NCBI GenBank assembly: GCA_937919625.1
Contig: CALFRK010000141.1
Location: forward strand, 1-57,187
Origin: an uncultured Ilumatobacter sp.
GTDB lineage: Bacteria; Actinomycetota; Acidimicrobiia; Acidimicrobiales; Ilumatobacteraceae
Length of the DNA: 57,187 nucleotides
Direction: 5' to 3'
Part shown: piece by piece, positions 17,589 through 26,471 of the stretch
Position numbering within the stretch: position 1 is the stretch's first letter
Layout: each line of letters opens with the position of its first letter
The notes under the pieces: model-generated
What the model was told of the DNA's origin: nothing
Databases searched by the model: none
The model's input: the letters and a program-made list of their open reading frames with translations, nothing else
Translations under genes and position numbers: made by a program

Positions 17589-17944
17589 CGGAGCAGTCCT
17601 CGTTTCCAGGCGTAAACCAAGCCGTCGAGCAACAACACGATGAAGATCAGCATGGTGATCAGACCGAACCAGCCGTAGCGCTCGACGGCGGTGGCCCACG
17701 GGAAGATGAATACGGCCTCGACGTCGAAAATGACGAATAACAGGGCGAAGACGTAATAACGAATCTGGCTTTGCGACCATCCCATACCGACAGGATCGAC
17801 ACCTGACTCGTACGCGATCAGCTTCTCTTTGCTGGGGCGCGACGGCCTGACGGCAGCAGCGACGCCAAGCAGCAGACCAGCCAGCAAGATCGCGGCAAGT
17901 CCGAACCAGACGACGGTGAGGTAATCGCGCAGAAACAGCGACAT
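17579..17944 (-). CDS. nuoA: NADH-quinone oxidoreductase subunit A (11-subunit operon)
   Basis: A 121-residue three-helix subunit. [15 protein letters not shown] in the loop replaces the usual PYECGxxP; the Cys of the canonical motif is Ser here. The downstream [22 protein letters not shown] block is typical. It is the first gene of the 11-gene operon; I see no strong ribosome-binding site, so translation may be leaderless or weak. Confidence 0.93.
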   Translation of the reverse strand: MSLFLRDYLTVVWFGLAAILLAGLLLGVAAAVRPSRPSKEKLIAYESGVDPVGMGWSQSQIRYYVFALLFVIFDVEAVFIFPWATAVERYGWFGLITMLIFIVLLLDGLVYAWKRGLLRWV

Positions 17945-18107
17945 CGGGCAGCGACGTTACCAGGCAGATTGAGCGCATTCCCAAAACCCACTCACTCGAT
18001 TCGGGGGTTACCGGTTTCAACGCCGATCCACGGGTGGTGCCGACCACCCACGCCGGTTCACCAAGAGCGCGCCTGACTCGGGCGCACCCGGGTGCCAACT
18101 GCCATCG

Positions 18108-18158
18108 CCGGCGGGCATCACCAAACACGGTGCCAACACAGTTGGTGAAGCTCGCCGG
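18108..18158. terminator. Composite hairpin between the response regulator and nuoA
   Basis: CCGGCG (18108-18113) pairs with CGCCGG (18153-18158), and inside it TCACCAA (18118-18124) pairs with TTGGTGA (18142-18148). A direct repeat GGTGCCAAC flanks and enters the loop. It lies after the response-regulator stop and upstream of nuoA, so it could end the regulator transcript or act in nuoA control. No T-run is present. Confidence 0.4.
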
Positions 18159-18177
18159 CCAACTGGGGCGCTTCGCG

Positions 18178-18846
18178 TCAGGCGCGGAGGTAGGTCAGCA
18201 CGGCGAGGACCCGGCGATGGTTGCCATCCTCGATGTCGAGGCCGAGTTTCATGAACACATTCGAGATGTGCTTCTCGACGGCACCGTTAGACACGATCAG
18301 ACGCTCGGCGATGCCGGCGTTAGACAATCCCTCCGCCATCAGGTTCAGCACTTCACGTTCGCGAGGTGTCAGACGGTCGAGCTCGTTGGTTCGCCGTGAC
18401 CGGCCAAGGATCTGACTGATCACCTCAGCGTCGACCGCGCTTCCCCCGGCGGCAACGCGCCGCAGCGACACGAGGAAGTCGTCGACGTCGATAACACGAT
18501 CCTTCAGCAGGTAACCAACACCGGACACATTGCCCTCCAGCAACTCGCCGGCGTAGCGCTCTTCGACGTACTGCGACAGCACGAGCACTGCGATCTGTGG
18601 GTAGCGCCGGCGGATCTCGATCGCCGCCCGAAGGCCCTCGTCGGTGTGGGTCGGCGGCATTCGCACGTCGACCAGACACAGATCGGGCTGGTGCTCGGTG
18701 ACGGCGTCGATCAGCGCATCGCCGTCGCCGACTGCGGCCACCACGTCGATGTTTGAATCGGTGAGCAGCCGGACGATTCCGTCGCGCAGCAACACCGAGT
18801 CGTCGGCGACGATTGCTCTGATTCTGGTCTCGGTGTTAATGGCCAT
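18178..18846 (-). CDS. NarL/FixJ-family response regulator
   Basis: A 222-residue two-component regulator. The receiver domain has the acidic pair Asp15-Asp16, phospho-acceptor Asp60 ([10 protein letters not shown]) and Lys116 (YLLKDRV). A LuxR-type helix-turn-helix follows near residues 150-215 ([20 protein letters not shown]). ATG 18846 overlaps the histidine kinase stop by one base, with GGAGGT just upstream. It is the last gene of a four-gene operon with the kinase and an ABC exporter, so it most likely controls that exporter or related stress genes. Confidence 0.95.
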   Translation of the reverse strand: MAINTETRIRAIVADDSVLLRDGIVRLLTDSNIDVVAAVGDGDALIDAVTEHQPDLCLVDVRMPPTHTDEGLRAAIEIRRRYPQIAVLVLSQYVEERYAGELLEGNVSGVGYLLKDRVIDVDDFLVSLRRVAAGGSAVDAEVISQILGRSRRTNELDRLTPREREVLNLMAEGLSNAGIAERLIVSNGAVEKHISNVFMKLGLDIEDGNHRRVLAVLTYLRA

Positions 18847-20342
18847 CACCTCCGGTTGGGAATCTCGACACTCAGCGTGGTGGGGCCGCCCTCGGGCGAC
18901 GTGATCGTCAGCGTGCCATCGACGGCGTGAACCCGAGCGCGAATGCCGGCAATGCCGGTGCCCTTCGACGGATCGACACCGCCGACACCGTCGTCGTGCA
19001 CGACGATCCTGACAGTGGTCCCGACCTTGGTGACGTGCACCGAGCCGACCCGCGCCTTGGCGTGCTTGAGCACATTGGCGATCGCCTCGTTGGCGACGAA
19101 GTACGCCGTCTCGGCGACATCCTTCGACAACTTGACCTCGGGGTCGACGTGAACCGAGATCGGGATCGGTGAACCGCTGACCACGGCCGACAGCGCGGCG
19201 TCGATGCCACGGTCCTCGAGGATCGCTGGGTGCAACCCTCGGCCGAGCTGACGCAGCTCACCGATCGAACCCTGCACCTTCTGGCGAGCGCTCTCGATCA
19301 GCTCTTTGGCACGCTCTGGATCGCGCTCGATATGGGTACCCGCCATGCCGAGATCGAGACCGATCGCGACCAGTTGCTGTTGCACGCCGTCGTGAAGATT
19401 TCGTTCGATCCGACGCCGCTCGCTGGCGACTGCGGCGAGGATGTCTTGACGCTGGTCCGACAGCGTGCTGACCCGCAGTTCGGCCATCGCCAACTTGTCG
19501 GTGCCCAGGAACCAGCTGTCGATTTGGGCCTTGAGGCTGGCCATCCAGATCGAAACACGGGGGATCGCTCCGGCGAAAAACGCCGCCAGCGGTAGGGCCA
19601 GGATGCCGGCCGCCCCGATGTCGAGGCCGGTGCCCAGGCTGAAGCCCGGGCCATTGATGATTCCATCGCCGAACACGGCTTGCGCCACGAACGACACTGG
19701 AAATGCACCGATCGCGAACAGTACCGGCGCCAGCACGACGTTGAGAGCGATGAACCCGACGTGGCGCCAGCGAACCGGATCGGTGATCGCACGCTTGAAG
19801 TTGCGCGGCCGGGCACCCTTGAGCGGCTGCGCCTCCAGTAGCTCGATTCTGTGGCCCGCAAGACCGGCGAAGTACTGCTCGACCAGCGTGAACTGTTCGA
19901 CCATCAAGAAAAATGGTACGACAAGCAGCAGCCCGACCAGAATAAACGACAGGCCGAAGGCGATCGATGCCACGGCGACCATCGCCCCGAACAAAAATGG
20001 TGCTGCCAGGGTGCTGAAAAACAGATAGCCGAGAGCCCACCAACCCTGCGGGTCGGTGAGTGGGCGAAACCAGGCTTCGGCCATCTCCTTGGCGCGGTCC
20101 CAGTCCCATCCGGAACCGCCTCCTGTGGCCGGCCGCGGCGGCTGCGCGTCCAAGGCGACGCCGGCGGGCGGCGACGCACTACCACCCGGAGGCGGCGGCG
20201 GAGGCGGAGGAAAATCGCTCACCCCGTCAGTCTCGCGCCCGGAGGCGGCGTTCGACGACGGGTCGCACAGATCGACGTCGGTCGAGCTGTACAGGGCGCC
20301 CGAAGCGCCGAGCCCGGCGTTGGGAGGCGGGAATCTGTTCAT
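18846..20342 (-). CDS. NarL-type sensor histidine kinase
   Basis: A 498-residue membrane kinase. The N-terminal ~95 residues are Pro-rich, with eight consecutive Pro at 45-52, likely needing EF-P. Helical membrane segments lie at about 103-148 and 195-265. The HisKA_3 box is RRIERNLHDGVQQQ with His317, followed by an HATPase domain with NEAIANVLKHA, DDGVGG and GTGIAGIRARVHAVDG. There is no large external sensor domain, so it may sense through its membrane part or the ABC permease. The start overlaps the permease stop as ATGA. Confidence 0.94.
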   Translation of the reverse strand: MNRFPPPNAGLGASGALYSSTDVDLCDPSSNAASGRETDGVSDFPPPPPPPPGGSASPPAGVALDAQPPRPATGGGSGWDWDRAKEMAEAWFRPLTDPQGWWALGYLFFSTLAAPFLFGAMVAVASIAFGLSFILVGLLLVVPFFLMVEQFTLVEQYFAGLAGHRIELLEAQPLKGARPRNFKRAITDPVRWRHVGFIALNVVLAPVLFAIGAFPVSFVAQAVFGDGIINGPGFSLGTGLDIGAAGILALPLAAFFAGAIPRVSIWMASLKAQIDSWFLGTDKLAMAELRVSTLSDQRQDILAAVASERRRIERNLHDGVQQQLVAIGLDLGMAGTHIERDPERAKELIESARQKVQGSIGELRQLGRGLHPAILEDRGIDAALSAVVSGSPIPISVHVDPEVKLSKDVAETAYFVANEAIANVLKHAKARVGSVHVTKVGTTVRIVVHDDGVGGVDPSKGTGIAGIRARVHAVDGTLTITSPEGGPTTLSVEIPNRR

Positions 20343-22546
20343 GCCGCACCGCGCAGCGTGACGGCCACGGGGCGACGAGCGGCGCTACGGACGGTGGCCA
20401 GGGCCAAAAGCACCAGCGCTGCAAACGTTCCAGCTGCGATCAAGGGGACCGATCCGAGTGCGTCGACTACACCGATGTCGACGGCATTGCTGGCCTCGAA
20501 CGACATGATGATGCCACGAGTCCCAAGCGCTCCCAAGATGATTCCGCCGAGCACGCCGATCGCACCGAGCGGCAGCAGTTCACGGATCAGCAGACCCCGC
20601 AGGCGGCGGCGGCTGGCGCCGAGCGCTTGCATCGCTGCCAGCTCGTGGCGTCGTTCGAACAGGCTGACGGTCATAGACGACAGCACGGCGAGCGCCGCCA
20701 CCCCTGCAACGATCACGCCAATCGCACTGAAGATCGTCACGATCGCGGCGCGGCCGGCATTGTCATCGGCGTCGAGGTCCGCCGCCGTCGACGTACGAGT
20801 TGCGGCTGGGAGGGTGATGTCGAGGTGATCCCGCATCGACCAAACGGTATTCACCATGCCGGGCTCGCCGAGGTCGGCAGCCAGATCCGTGCGATCGAGA
20901 TAGGCGGTTCGACTGAAATCGTTTGCAAGCCCGACCAGGTGGTATTCGAACTCGCCACTCGCAAGCTCGATCATCAGCGTGTCACCGACCTGCAAGTCGT
21001 TGCGCTTGGCGAATCCGGCGCTGAGCACCGCTTCGCGGCTTTCCGGGCTGATCCAACGCCCACTCGTCAGCATCGGGTCGAACATTTCGGTGTCCGGCTC
21101 CAGCCCGTACAAGTCGATCTGCCACTCCTCGAGCTCACCCTCGACATAGATGCCGGACTCGGCGTCAGCGCTTTCCGCAACGACCGATGCAGAGAACGGC
21201 AGGCCCGCATCGCGGGCCTGCGTCGTTGACTCCCAGGCCCAAGGCTCATGGGTCGCCGAGTTGAACTCGTTGACCGAGTTCGCCAGGCTGGGAATCAGGA
21301 ACGCAGCACCGACCGCAGCAGAGATCTGAATAACGACAGCCAACGTGCGTGCCGGGCGGTGTACCGATTGGCGAGTGGCGATCCGTGAGAACAGGCCCCC
21401 TGTCGGGATTCGGGTCGCCAGGCGATGCGTCCAGCGGTTACCGAACGGCGCGCCTTCGCGGTCGCGGAGTGCCTCGGCCAGCGGCAGTTTGGTCACGCCG
21501 CGGGCAGCCCGGGCGGCGACCAATCGCGCACCGAGCAGAACACCGATCGCGCTCCCGGCGATGACTCGCCAGTCGATTGCGAAGTCGGGCGTAATCCCAA
21601 CGAACTCCTCGAGCACCATCCGGGCGATGAAGTTGCTAATCAGCACGCCGAGCGGCAGCCCGATCACCAGCGCCATTCCGGTGATGCCGAACGAGATCCG
21701 ACGCAGGCGGCGGCGAAGCGGACGCGAGCGCCCGCCGAGCGCCCTCATCACAGCCACCTCGCGAGTGCGCTCGGTGATCAGGGTGTTGGTGGTCGAGGCC
21801 AGCAACACCAGTGCCACCAAACCGGCCACGATGCCGAGCAGGCCGATCAGTGTGCTGACCTGTTCGATGTCCTGATCGATCGGCGTCGAGCCGTCGGGCA
21901 GGTAGGTCGGGAACGTCGTATAGGTGTCGCCTCGGGGTTGGAGTACGAGGCGAACCTCGTCGCCGATCGCCCTCAGATCATCGATGCCATCATCGACTGC
22001 GGTGATAACGAGCCGGTTGGTGCCGCCATCTTCGGTGAGCGCGGTCACTGTGTCGAGCTGGGCGTAGAGCACATCGCTGTCCGACCACCACAAGGTTCCA
22101 CCGTGCCCGACGATCTCGTAGGACGAGCCGTCGGCAACCAGATGATCTCCGATCGCGCCGAGCGACTTACTGGTGACCACTTCGTCGACGGCGCCCGGTA
22201 GGCGGCCGTCGGTGAGTTGCACGATGTCCATCGTCTGTGTGTCGAAGTCGAGCCCGACCAGGCGGGTAAGGAACCCATCGGACAACCGCACAGCGACCGT
22301 TGCCTGGCCTTCGGCAACAGCAACGTTGTCGATCTCGTTGATGAGCGCCAGCTGCGACTGGTCGAGCGATGTCGTGTCGACGACGATGTCGGCCAAACCC
22401 TGTCCCCCGGCGGCCTGGCGGAGCGTGGCGCCCGAGACGGTCGGGATCGCGAGCACGCCGATCGCTCCGACGGCCAGCGCCAGTGCAAAGACGCTCGCAA
22501 GAATTCGGCCAGGGGCCCGGCGGAACTGTCGAAGCATCGATTTCAT
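20339..22546 (-). CDS. ABC transporter permease, FtsX/MacB type
   Basis: A 735-residue permease with two FtsX-type domains. The N-terminal helix is near residues 15-37, a helix cluster lies at about 232-345, another helix near 400-420, and the last three near 600-722. Large extracytoplasmic segments follow the first helix and the ~420 helix. Proteins of this shape export lipids, peptides or antibiotics, or work mechanically on the envelope. It overlaps the ATPase and the kinase genes as ATGA on both sides. Confidence 0.93.
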   Translation of the reverse strand: MKSMLRQFRRAPGRILASVFALALAVGAIGVLAIPTVSGATLRQAAGGQGLADIVVDTTSLDQSQLALINEIDNVAVAEGQATVAVRLSDGFLTRLVGLDFDTQTMDIVQLTDGRLPGAVDEVVTSKSLGAIGDHLVADGSSYEIVGHGGTLWWSDSDVLYAQLDTVTALTEDGGTNRLVITAVDDGIDDLRAIGDEVRLVLQPRGDTYTTFPTYLPDGSTPIDQDIEQVSTLIGLLGIVAGLVALVLLASTTNTLITERTREVAVMRALGGRSRPLRRRLRRISFGITGMALVIGLPLGVLISNFIARMVLEEFVGITPDFAIDWRVIAGSAIGVLLGARLVAARAARGVTKLPLAEALRDREGAPFGNRWTHRLATRIPTGGLFSRIATRQSVHRPARTLAVVIQISAAVGAAFLIPSLANSVNEFNSATHEPWAWESTTQARDAGLPFSASVVAESADAESGIYVEGELEEWQIDLYGLEPDTEMFDPMLTSGRWISPESREAVLSAGFAKRNDLQVGDTLMIELASGEFEYHLVGLANDFSRTAYLDRTDLAADLGEPGMVNTVWSMRDHLDITLPAATRTSTAADLDADDNAGRAAIVTIFSAIGVIVAGVAALAVLSSMTVSLFERRHELAAMQALGASRRRLRGLLIRELLPLGAIGVLGGIILGALGTRGIIMSFEASNAVDIGVVDALGSVPLIAAGTFAALVLLALATVRSAARRPVAVTLRGAA

Positions 22547-23292
22547 GACGCCGCTCCCTGTTCGGTCACCGATTCGACTCGGCCGTCGATCATCGACACG
22601 ATCCGATCGGCGGCACCGGCGAGGCTGAGGTCATGGGTGATAAAGATCACCGTGGTGCCCATGCGGGCCAATCCGGCCAACAGCTCGAAGACTGCATGGC
22701 CGTTGGCCTGATCGAGGGCGCCGGTCGGCTCGTCGGCGACGATCAGCGACGCACGCGTCACCGTGGCGCGAGCGATGCCGACCCGCTGCTGCTCGCCACC
22801 GCTCATCTGGGCCGGCAGCTTTTTGGCATGCCCGGCCAACCCGACTTGATCGAGGGCGGTGAGGGCAATCTTGTGGCGTTGACGGCGGCCGATGTCGGTG
22901 CCGAGGTCGAGCGCCAGCTCGACGTTCTCGACAGCTGTCAGCGTCGGCAGAAGGTGGAAGTCCTGGAACACGATCCCGACGTTGCCGCCGCGCCAGGCGG
23001 CCAACCGGTCGGTCTTCATTCGATCGATCCGGGTTCCGTTCACCACCAGCGAGCCGGAGGTTGGCTTGTCGATCCCGGCGATCAGAGCACCGAGCGTGCT
23101 CTTGCCCGAACCGGAGGGCCCGATCACTGCCACCAGCTCGCCGGATCGAATGTCGAGATCTACTCCACTGACACCGATCTGGGCAGCATCACCCTTTCCC
23201 CAGATTCGAGTGAGATCACGGGCTTCGACCAGTGAGGCGTCGGCTGTGGCGGGCGCCGACGGCGGCCGTACGAGGACAGAGGTTGTGTGCAT
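22543..23292 (-). CDS. ABC transporter ATP-binding protein (LolD/MacB type)
   Basis: A 249-residue ATPase partner of the FtsX-type permease. Walker A is GPSGSGKST, the Q-loop is in FQDFHLLP, the signature is [14 protein letters not shown], Walker B ends in [12 protein letters not shown], and the H-loop is ITHD. I start at ATG 23292 after GGGA; an in-frame ATG 12 codons upstream is possible. First gene of the exporter/two-component operon. Confidence 0.95.
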   Translation of the reverse strand: MHTTSVLVRPPSAPATADASLVEARDLTRIWGKGDAAQIGVSGVDLDIRSGELVAVIGPSGSGKSTLGALIAGIDKPTSGSLVVNGTRIDRMKTDRLAAWRGGNVGIVFQDFHLLPTLTAVENVELALDLGTDIGRRQRHKIALTALDQVGLAGHAKKLPAQMSGGEQQRVGIARATVTRASLIVADEPTGALDQANGHAVFELLAGLARMGTTVIFITHDLSLAGAADRIVSMIDGRVESVTEQGAAS

Positions 23293-23452
23293 GTCCCAAT
23301 TGTCGAGATTTACATGCTCCGACAACATGTGGCGACCCGGCGAATGCGAGGTGGGGTTATCCCCCTGTCGTGCCGTCAGTTGTTGACTCAGTTCGTGTTT
23401 GCGACCGTCAGGAACACACCGAGTGGAGTCCTCGCTGCCCGCCTAACAGTGT

Positions 23453-24112
23453 TCATGCGCCGGTCGAGGTGCGGGCACGGAACGCCAGGAATACCAATGC
23501 CAACACGGCGACGCCCAGGGCGATTGCGACCAGCGGCCTCGAGTTCGACGATCCGTCGACTCCGTCCGATTCGTCCGACGGCGCGACGGTGGTCGACTCG
23601 GGCGGGGCGATGACCTCGTCCGAGGCCGTCTCGGTAGCAGGTGGCCCCGTGGGCGGTACTTCAGTGACGGCGACAACTTCGGGGGCGGTAGCCGGGGGCA
23701 ACGTCGGTGCGGCGGTCGTGGGCGGGGGCAGATCGACGCTGACCGTGAAGACGAACGAGCCCGACAACACATGGCCATCCTCGGTGGCCACCGTGTACTC
23801 GATCCCGACCTGTCCTCCGGCCAGCGGCGGATCGAACTGCAGTCGGAACACCTTGTTGTCGTCGGTGACGGCGAACGGCAGCAGCAAATTCTCCTGCGGA
23901 TCGAATGCCTCGAAGCCGTTGCCGATCAACGTGACCGGCAGTGTGAAGGCAACCGTGACTTCGCTCACCGGATCGCCGACCGATGCCCCATCGGTCGGAA
24001 CGGAGTAGTCAAAATCGGTGTGCGCCACGGCCGGTTGGGCGAACACGACGGTCGCAACGACAGCCACCGCGCTGCCGAACAGGCGCGTCGCTGCGGCGAG
24101 GGTGAAACGCAT
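23453..24112 (-). CDS. CopC-domain secreted protein with C-terminal membrane anchor
   Basis: A 219-residue exported protein. A signal peptide ends near AQPAVA-H31, so the mature N-terminus begins with His, as in CopC copper-binding proteins. The CopC fold carries TEDGHVLSGSFVF, whose Asp and His match the other Cu(II) ligands. A Thr/Pro/Glu-rich linker then leads to a C-terminal helix (VAIALGVAVLALVFLAF) and short basic tail. The methionine-rich Cu(I) site of some CopC proteins is not seen. Role: probably periplasmic copper binding or delivery; no copper ATPase is nearby. Confidence 0.88.
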   Translation of the reverse strand: MRFTLAAATRLFGSAVAVVATVVFAQPAVAHTDFDYSVPTDGASVGDPVSEVTVAFTLPVTLIGNGFEAFDPQENLLLPFAVTDDNKVFRLQFDPPLAGGQVGIEYTVATEDGHVLSGSFVFTVSVDLPPPTTAAPTLPPATAPEVVAVTEVPPTGPPATETASDEVIAPPESTTVAPSDESDGVDGSSNSRPLVAIALGVAVLALVFLAFRARTSTGA

Positions 24113-24156
24113 TTGCTTGATCGTACCTGTACGCCTTTCGCCTACGCTGTCGCCCC

Positions 24157-24918
24157 GTGGGCCAGCATTCGCCGTTCTCGCTCGACACATTCGAGCCAAC
24201 CTTCATAGACCCAGCCGCCGGGCGAACCCATCGCAAACGGCGACTCGCCCTGGCGTACCGATTGTTCGGCGCCCTGCACTGGGGTGAACAGGGTGACGGT
24301 CACATCTCCGCCCGCGACCCCGAGCGCACCGATTGTTTTTGGCTGCTGCGCTACGGCGTGGCCTTCGGCAAGGCGACGGTCGGCGATCTGGTGCTGGTTG
24401 GTCCCGACGGCTCGCTCGTCGAAGGCGATGGCGAGATCAACCCGCCCGCTTACTACATCCACATGCCGGTCCACGAGGCTCGTCCCGACATCGTCAGCGC
24501 AGTTCACACGCACACGCCCTACGGCACGCCGTGGTCAGCTTGCGCCGAGCCATTCTCGATGATCTGCCAGGAGGCGACTGCCTTTTACGAAGACCAGGTC
24601 GTGTTCGACGACGGCGAGGCCGATATCCAGAACCTCGAGGGAGGCAAGCGGGTCGCAGATGCGCTCGGAGCAAACAAGCTGGCGATCCTGCGCAATCACG
24701 GCACACTCACGGTCGGAGCCAGCATCGACGAAGCGATGGGCTGGTACCTGATGGCCGAGCGTGTCGCCGAGGTGCACTGCAAGGCCCCTCGGCCTCAGCC
24801 GATCAGCAACGACGACGCCCGCCGAGTGGCGACCACGATCAATACGCCCGGACAAGGCTGGAGAGCCTTCAACTGGACCCTCCGCGCCAGAATCCCAGAC
24901 CCCACCGTCGTCGACTGA
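24157..24918 (+). CDS. Class II aldolase/adducin-fold protein
   Basis: A 253-residue protein of the fuculose-1-phosphate aldolase fold. Metal ligands His117 and His119 (AVHTHTPYG) and a third His in LRNHGTL are conserved. The catalytic Glu of FucA, 19 residues before the first metal His, is Ala98 here (INPPAYY). So it keeps the metal site but may not be an aldolase. GTG 24157 starts 44 bp from the divergent CopC gene, so the two share a promoter region; no good ribosome-binding site is visible, which suggests a leaderless transcript. Confidence 0.85.
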   Translation: MGQHSPFSLDTFEPTFIDPAAGRTHRKRRLALAYRLFGALHWGEQGDGHISARDPERTDCFWLLRYGVAFGKATVGDLVLVGPDGSLVEGDGEINPPAYYIHMPVHEARPDIVSAVHTHTPYGTPWSACAEPFSMICQEATAFYEDQVVFDDGEADIQNLEGGKRVADALGANKLAILRNHGTLTVGASIDEAMGWYLMAERVAEVHCKAPRPQPISNDDARRVATTINTPGQGWRAFNWTLRARIPDPTVVD

Positions 24919-24956
24919 TCGCAAAGGTGTCAGACAACACTCCGATCACCTTCCGA

Positions 24957-26471
24957 TCACTTGGCGTAGGTAGTGACGCTTTCGGCTGCGTCGAGCAGCC
25001 AGCCTGGCCAAACGCCGATCAGCAAGGTGAATGCAGCCGCTGAGAATACGGCGACCCCCGTCGAGAACGGGACCGCCTCACGTTCGGTCGACTCCGCCCC
25101 GGTTTCGAGCCACGTGCTGACCATGATCCGCAGGTACAGGAACGCCGCCACTACAGCCGCCACCATGGCGATGATCGCGATCGCGTAGCTCTCTTCTTCG
25201 ACTGCAGCCTGGATGACACCCCACTTGGCGATGAAGCCGGACGTGAGCGGAACACCGGCCTGAGCGAGCAGGAACACCGTGAGTGCCAGTGCAATCGTCG
25301 GACGCCGCTGGGCGAGGCCCTTGAAGGCGTCGAGCGACGTGTCTCCCCCATTGTTGCGAGCCACCAGCGACACGACGGCAAACGAACCGACCGTCAGCAC
25401 GGAGTACAGCAACAGATAGGTGAGCACGCTCGGCATCCCGTCGCCAGGCGCCAGCTCGCCGGCATTATGACCGGCCGCCTCGACCCCGACCAGGATGAAC
25501 CCCGCATGGCTGATCGACGAGTAGGCGAGCATCCGCTTGACATCGGTCTGAACGACCGCCAGTACCGACCCGATCACGAGCGACAGCACCGCCAACACCC
25601 AGATCGCGGGGCGCCAGTCGTCGCGGTGGAACGGGAGGGCGATGACGAGCACACGCAGCATCGCCGCGAACGCTCCGGCCTTGCCGACCGAGGCCATGAA
25701 GGCCGTGACATTGGTCGGTGCCCCCTGATACACGTCGGGCGTCCACATGTGAAACGGAACCGCAGCAACCTTGAAGCCGAGCCCGACGATCAACAGGGCG
25801 ATGCCGGCCAGCACCAGCGTGTCCTTGCCGTCGAGCAGTACCGAGGTCTGGAATGACCCGATGATCTCGCCGATGTTCGTCGACTGGGTTCCGCCGTAAA
25901 TCAAGGCGATGCCATACAGGAAAAACGCCGAGGCGAATCCACCGAGCACGAAGTACTTGATGCCGGCCTCTTGGCTGGTGGGACGCTCTCGATCGGAGGC
26001 AGCCAGCACGTACAAGGCGAGCGACAGTGTTTCGAGCCCCAGGAACAGCAGGATCAGATCATTGGCCGAACCCATCACGACCGCCCCCGTGGCGGCGATC
26101 AGAAACAGGGCGTAGACCTCGGGGCCGTCTTTGCCAGCGCGCCGCAGTTCGTCGTCGGTGACGAGCGCCACCAACAGAGTGGCGGCGCAAACCGTGATCG
26201 TGATCATCTGGGCAAACGTGTCGAAGGCCAACGCACCGCCGACCAGCGTCGAAACGCCGTCGTCGGTGATGTCGTTCCAGTTGAAGACTGCCAGCCCACC
26301 GGCGACAGCTGCCGTGAGCGCCGTGACATAGGCGTACAGCCCCCGCGGCCACCGAGGGGTCAACGCACCAACGACCAGCAGTACCAGTGCGCCACTCACG
26401 AGCGCTATCACAGGGCCGAGATGGAACCACTCGATCCCAGGGGCGAGGAAGAAATCATCCTGAGCGAGCAT
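24957..26471 (-). CDS. nuoN: NADH-quinone oxidoreductase subunit N (14-subunit operon)
   Basis: A 504-residue antiporter-like subunit. It has the blocks AGIKYFVLGGFASAFFLYGIALIYG and FHMWTPDVYQGAPTNV. ATG 26471 has GGAGGG upstream and overlaps the nuoM stop as TGATG; a GTG one codon earlier also fits. It is the last gene of the long minus-strand run that begins at 45540. It differs clearly from the nuoN at 7207-8739. Confidence 0.96.
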   Translation of the reverse strand: MLAQDDFFLAPGIEWFHLGPVIALVSGALVLLVVGALTPRWPRGLYAYVTALTAAVAGGLAVFNWNDITDDGVSTLVGGALAFDTFAQMITITVCAATLLVALVTDDELRRAGKDGPEVYALFLIAATGAVVMGSANDLILLFLGLETLSLALYVLAASDRERPTSQEAGIKYFVLGGFASAFFLYGIALIYGGTQSTNIGEIIGSFQTSVLLDGKDTLVLAGIALLIVGLGFKVAAVPFHMWTPDVYQGAPTNVTAFMASVGKAGAFAAMLRVLVIALPFHRDDWRPAIWVLAVLSLVIGSVLAVVQTDVKRMLAYSSISHAGFILVGVEAAGHNAGELAPGDGMPSVLTYLLLYSVLTVGSFAVVSLVARNNGGDTSLDAFKGLAQRRPTIALALTVFLLAQAGVPLTSGFIAKWGVIQAAVEEESYAIAIIAMVAAVVAAFLYLRIMVSTWLETGAESTEREAVPFSTGVAVFSAAAFTLLIGVWPGWLLDAAESVTTYAK

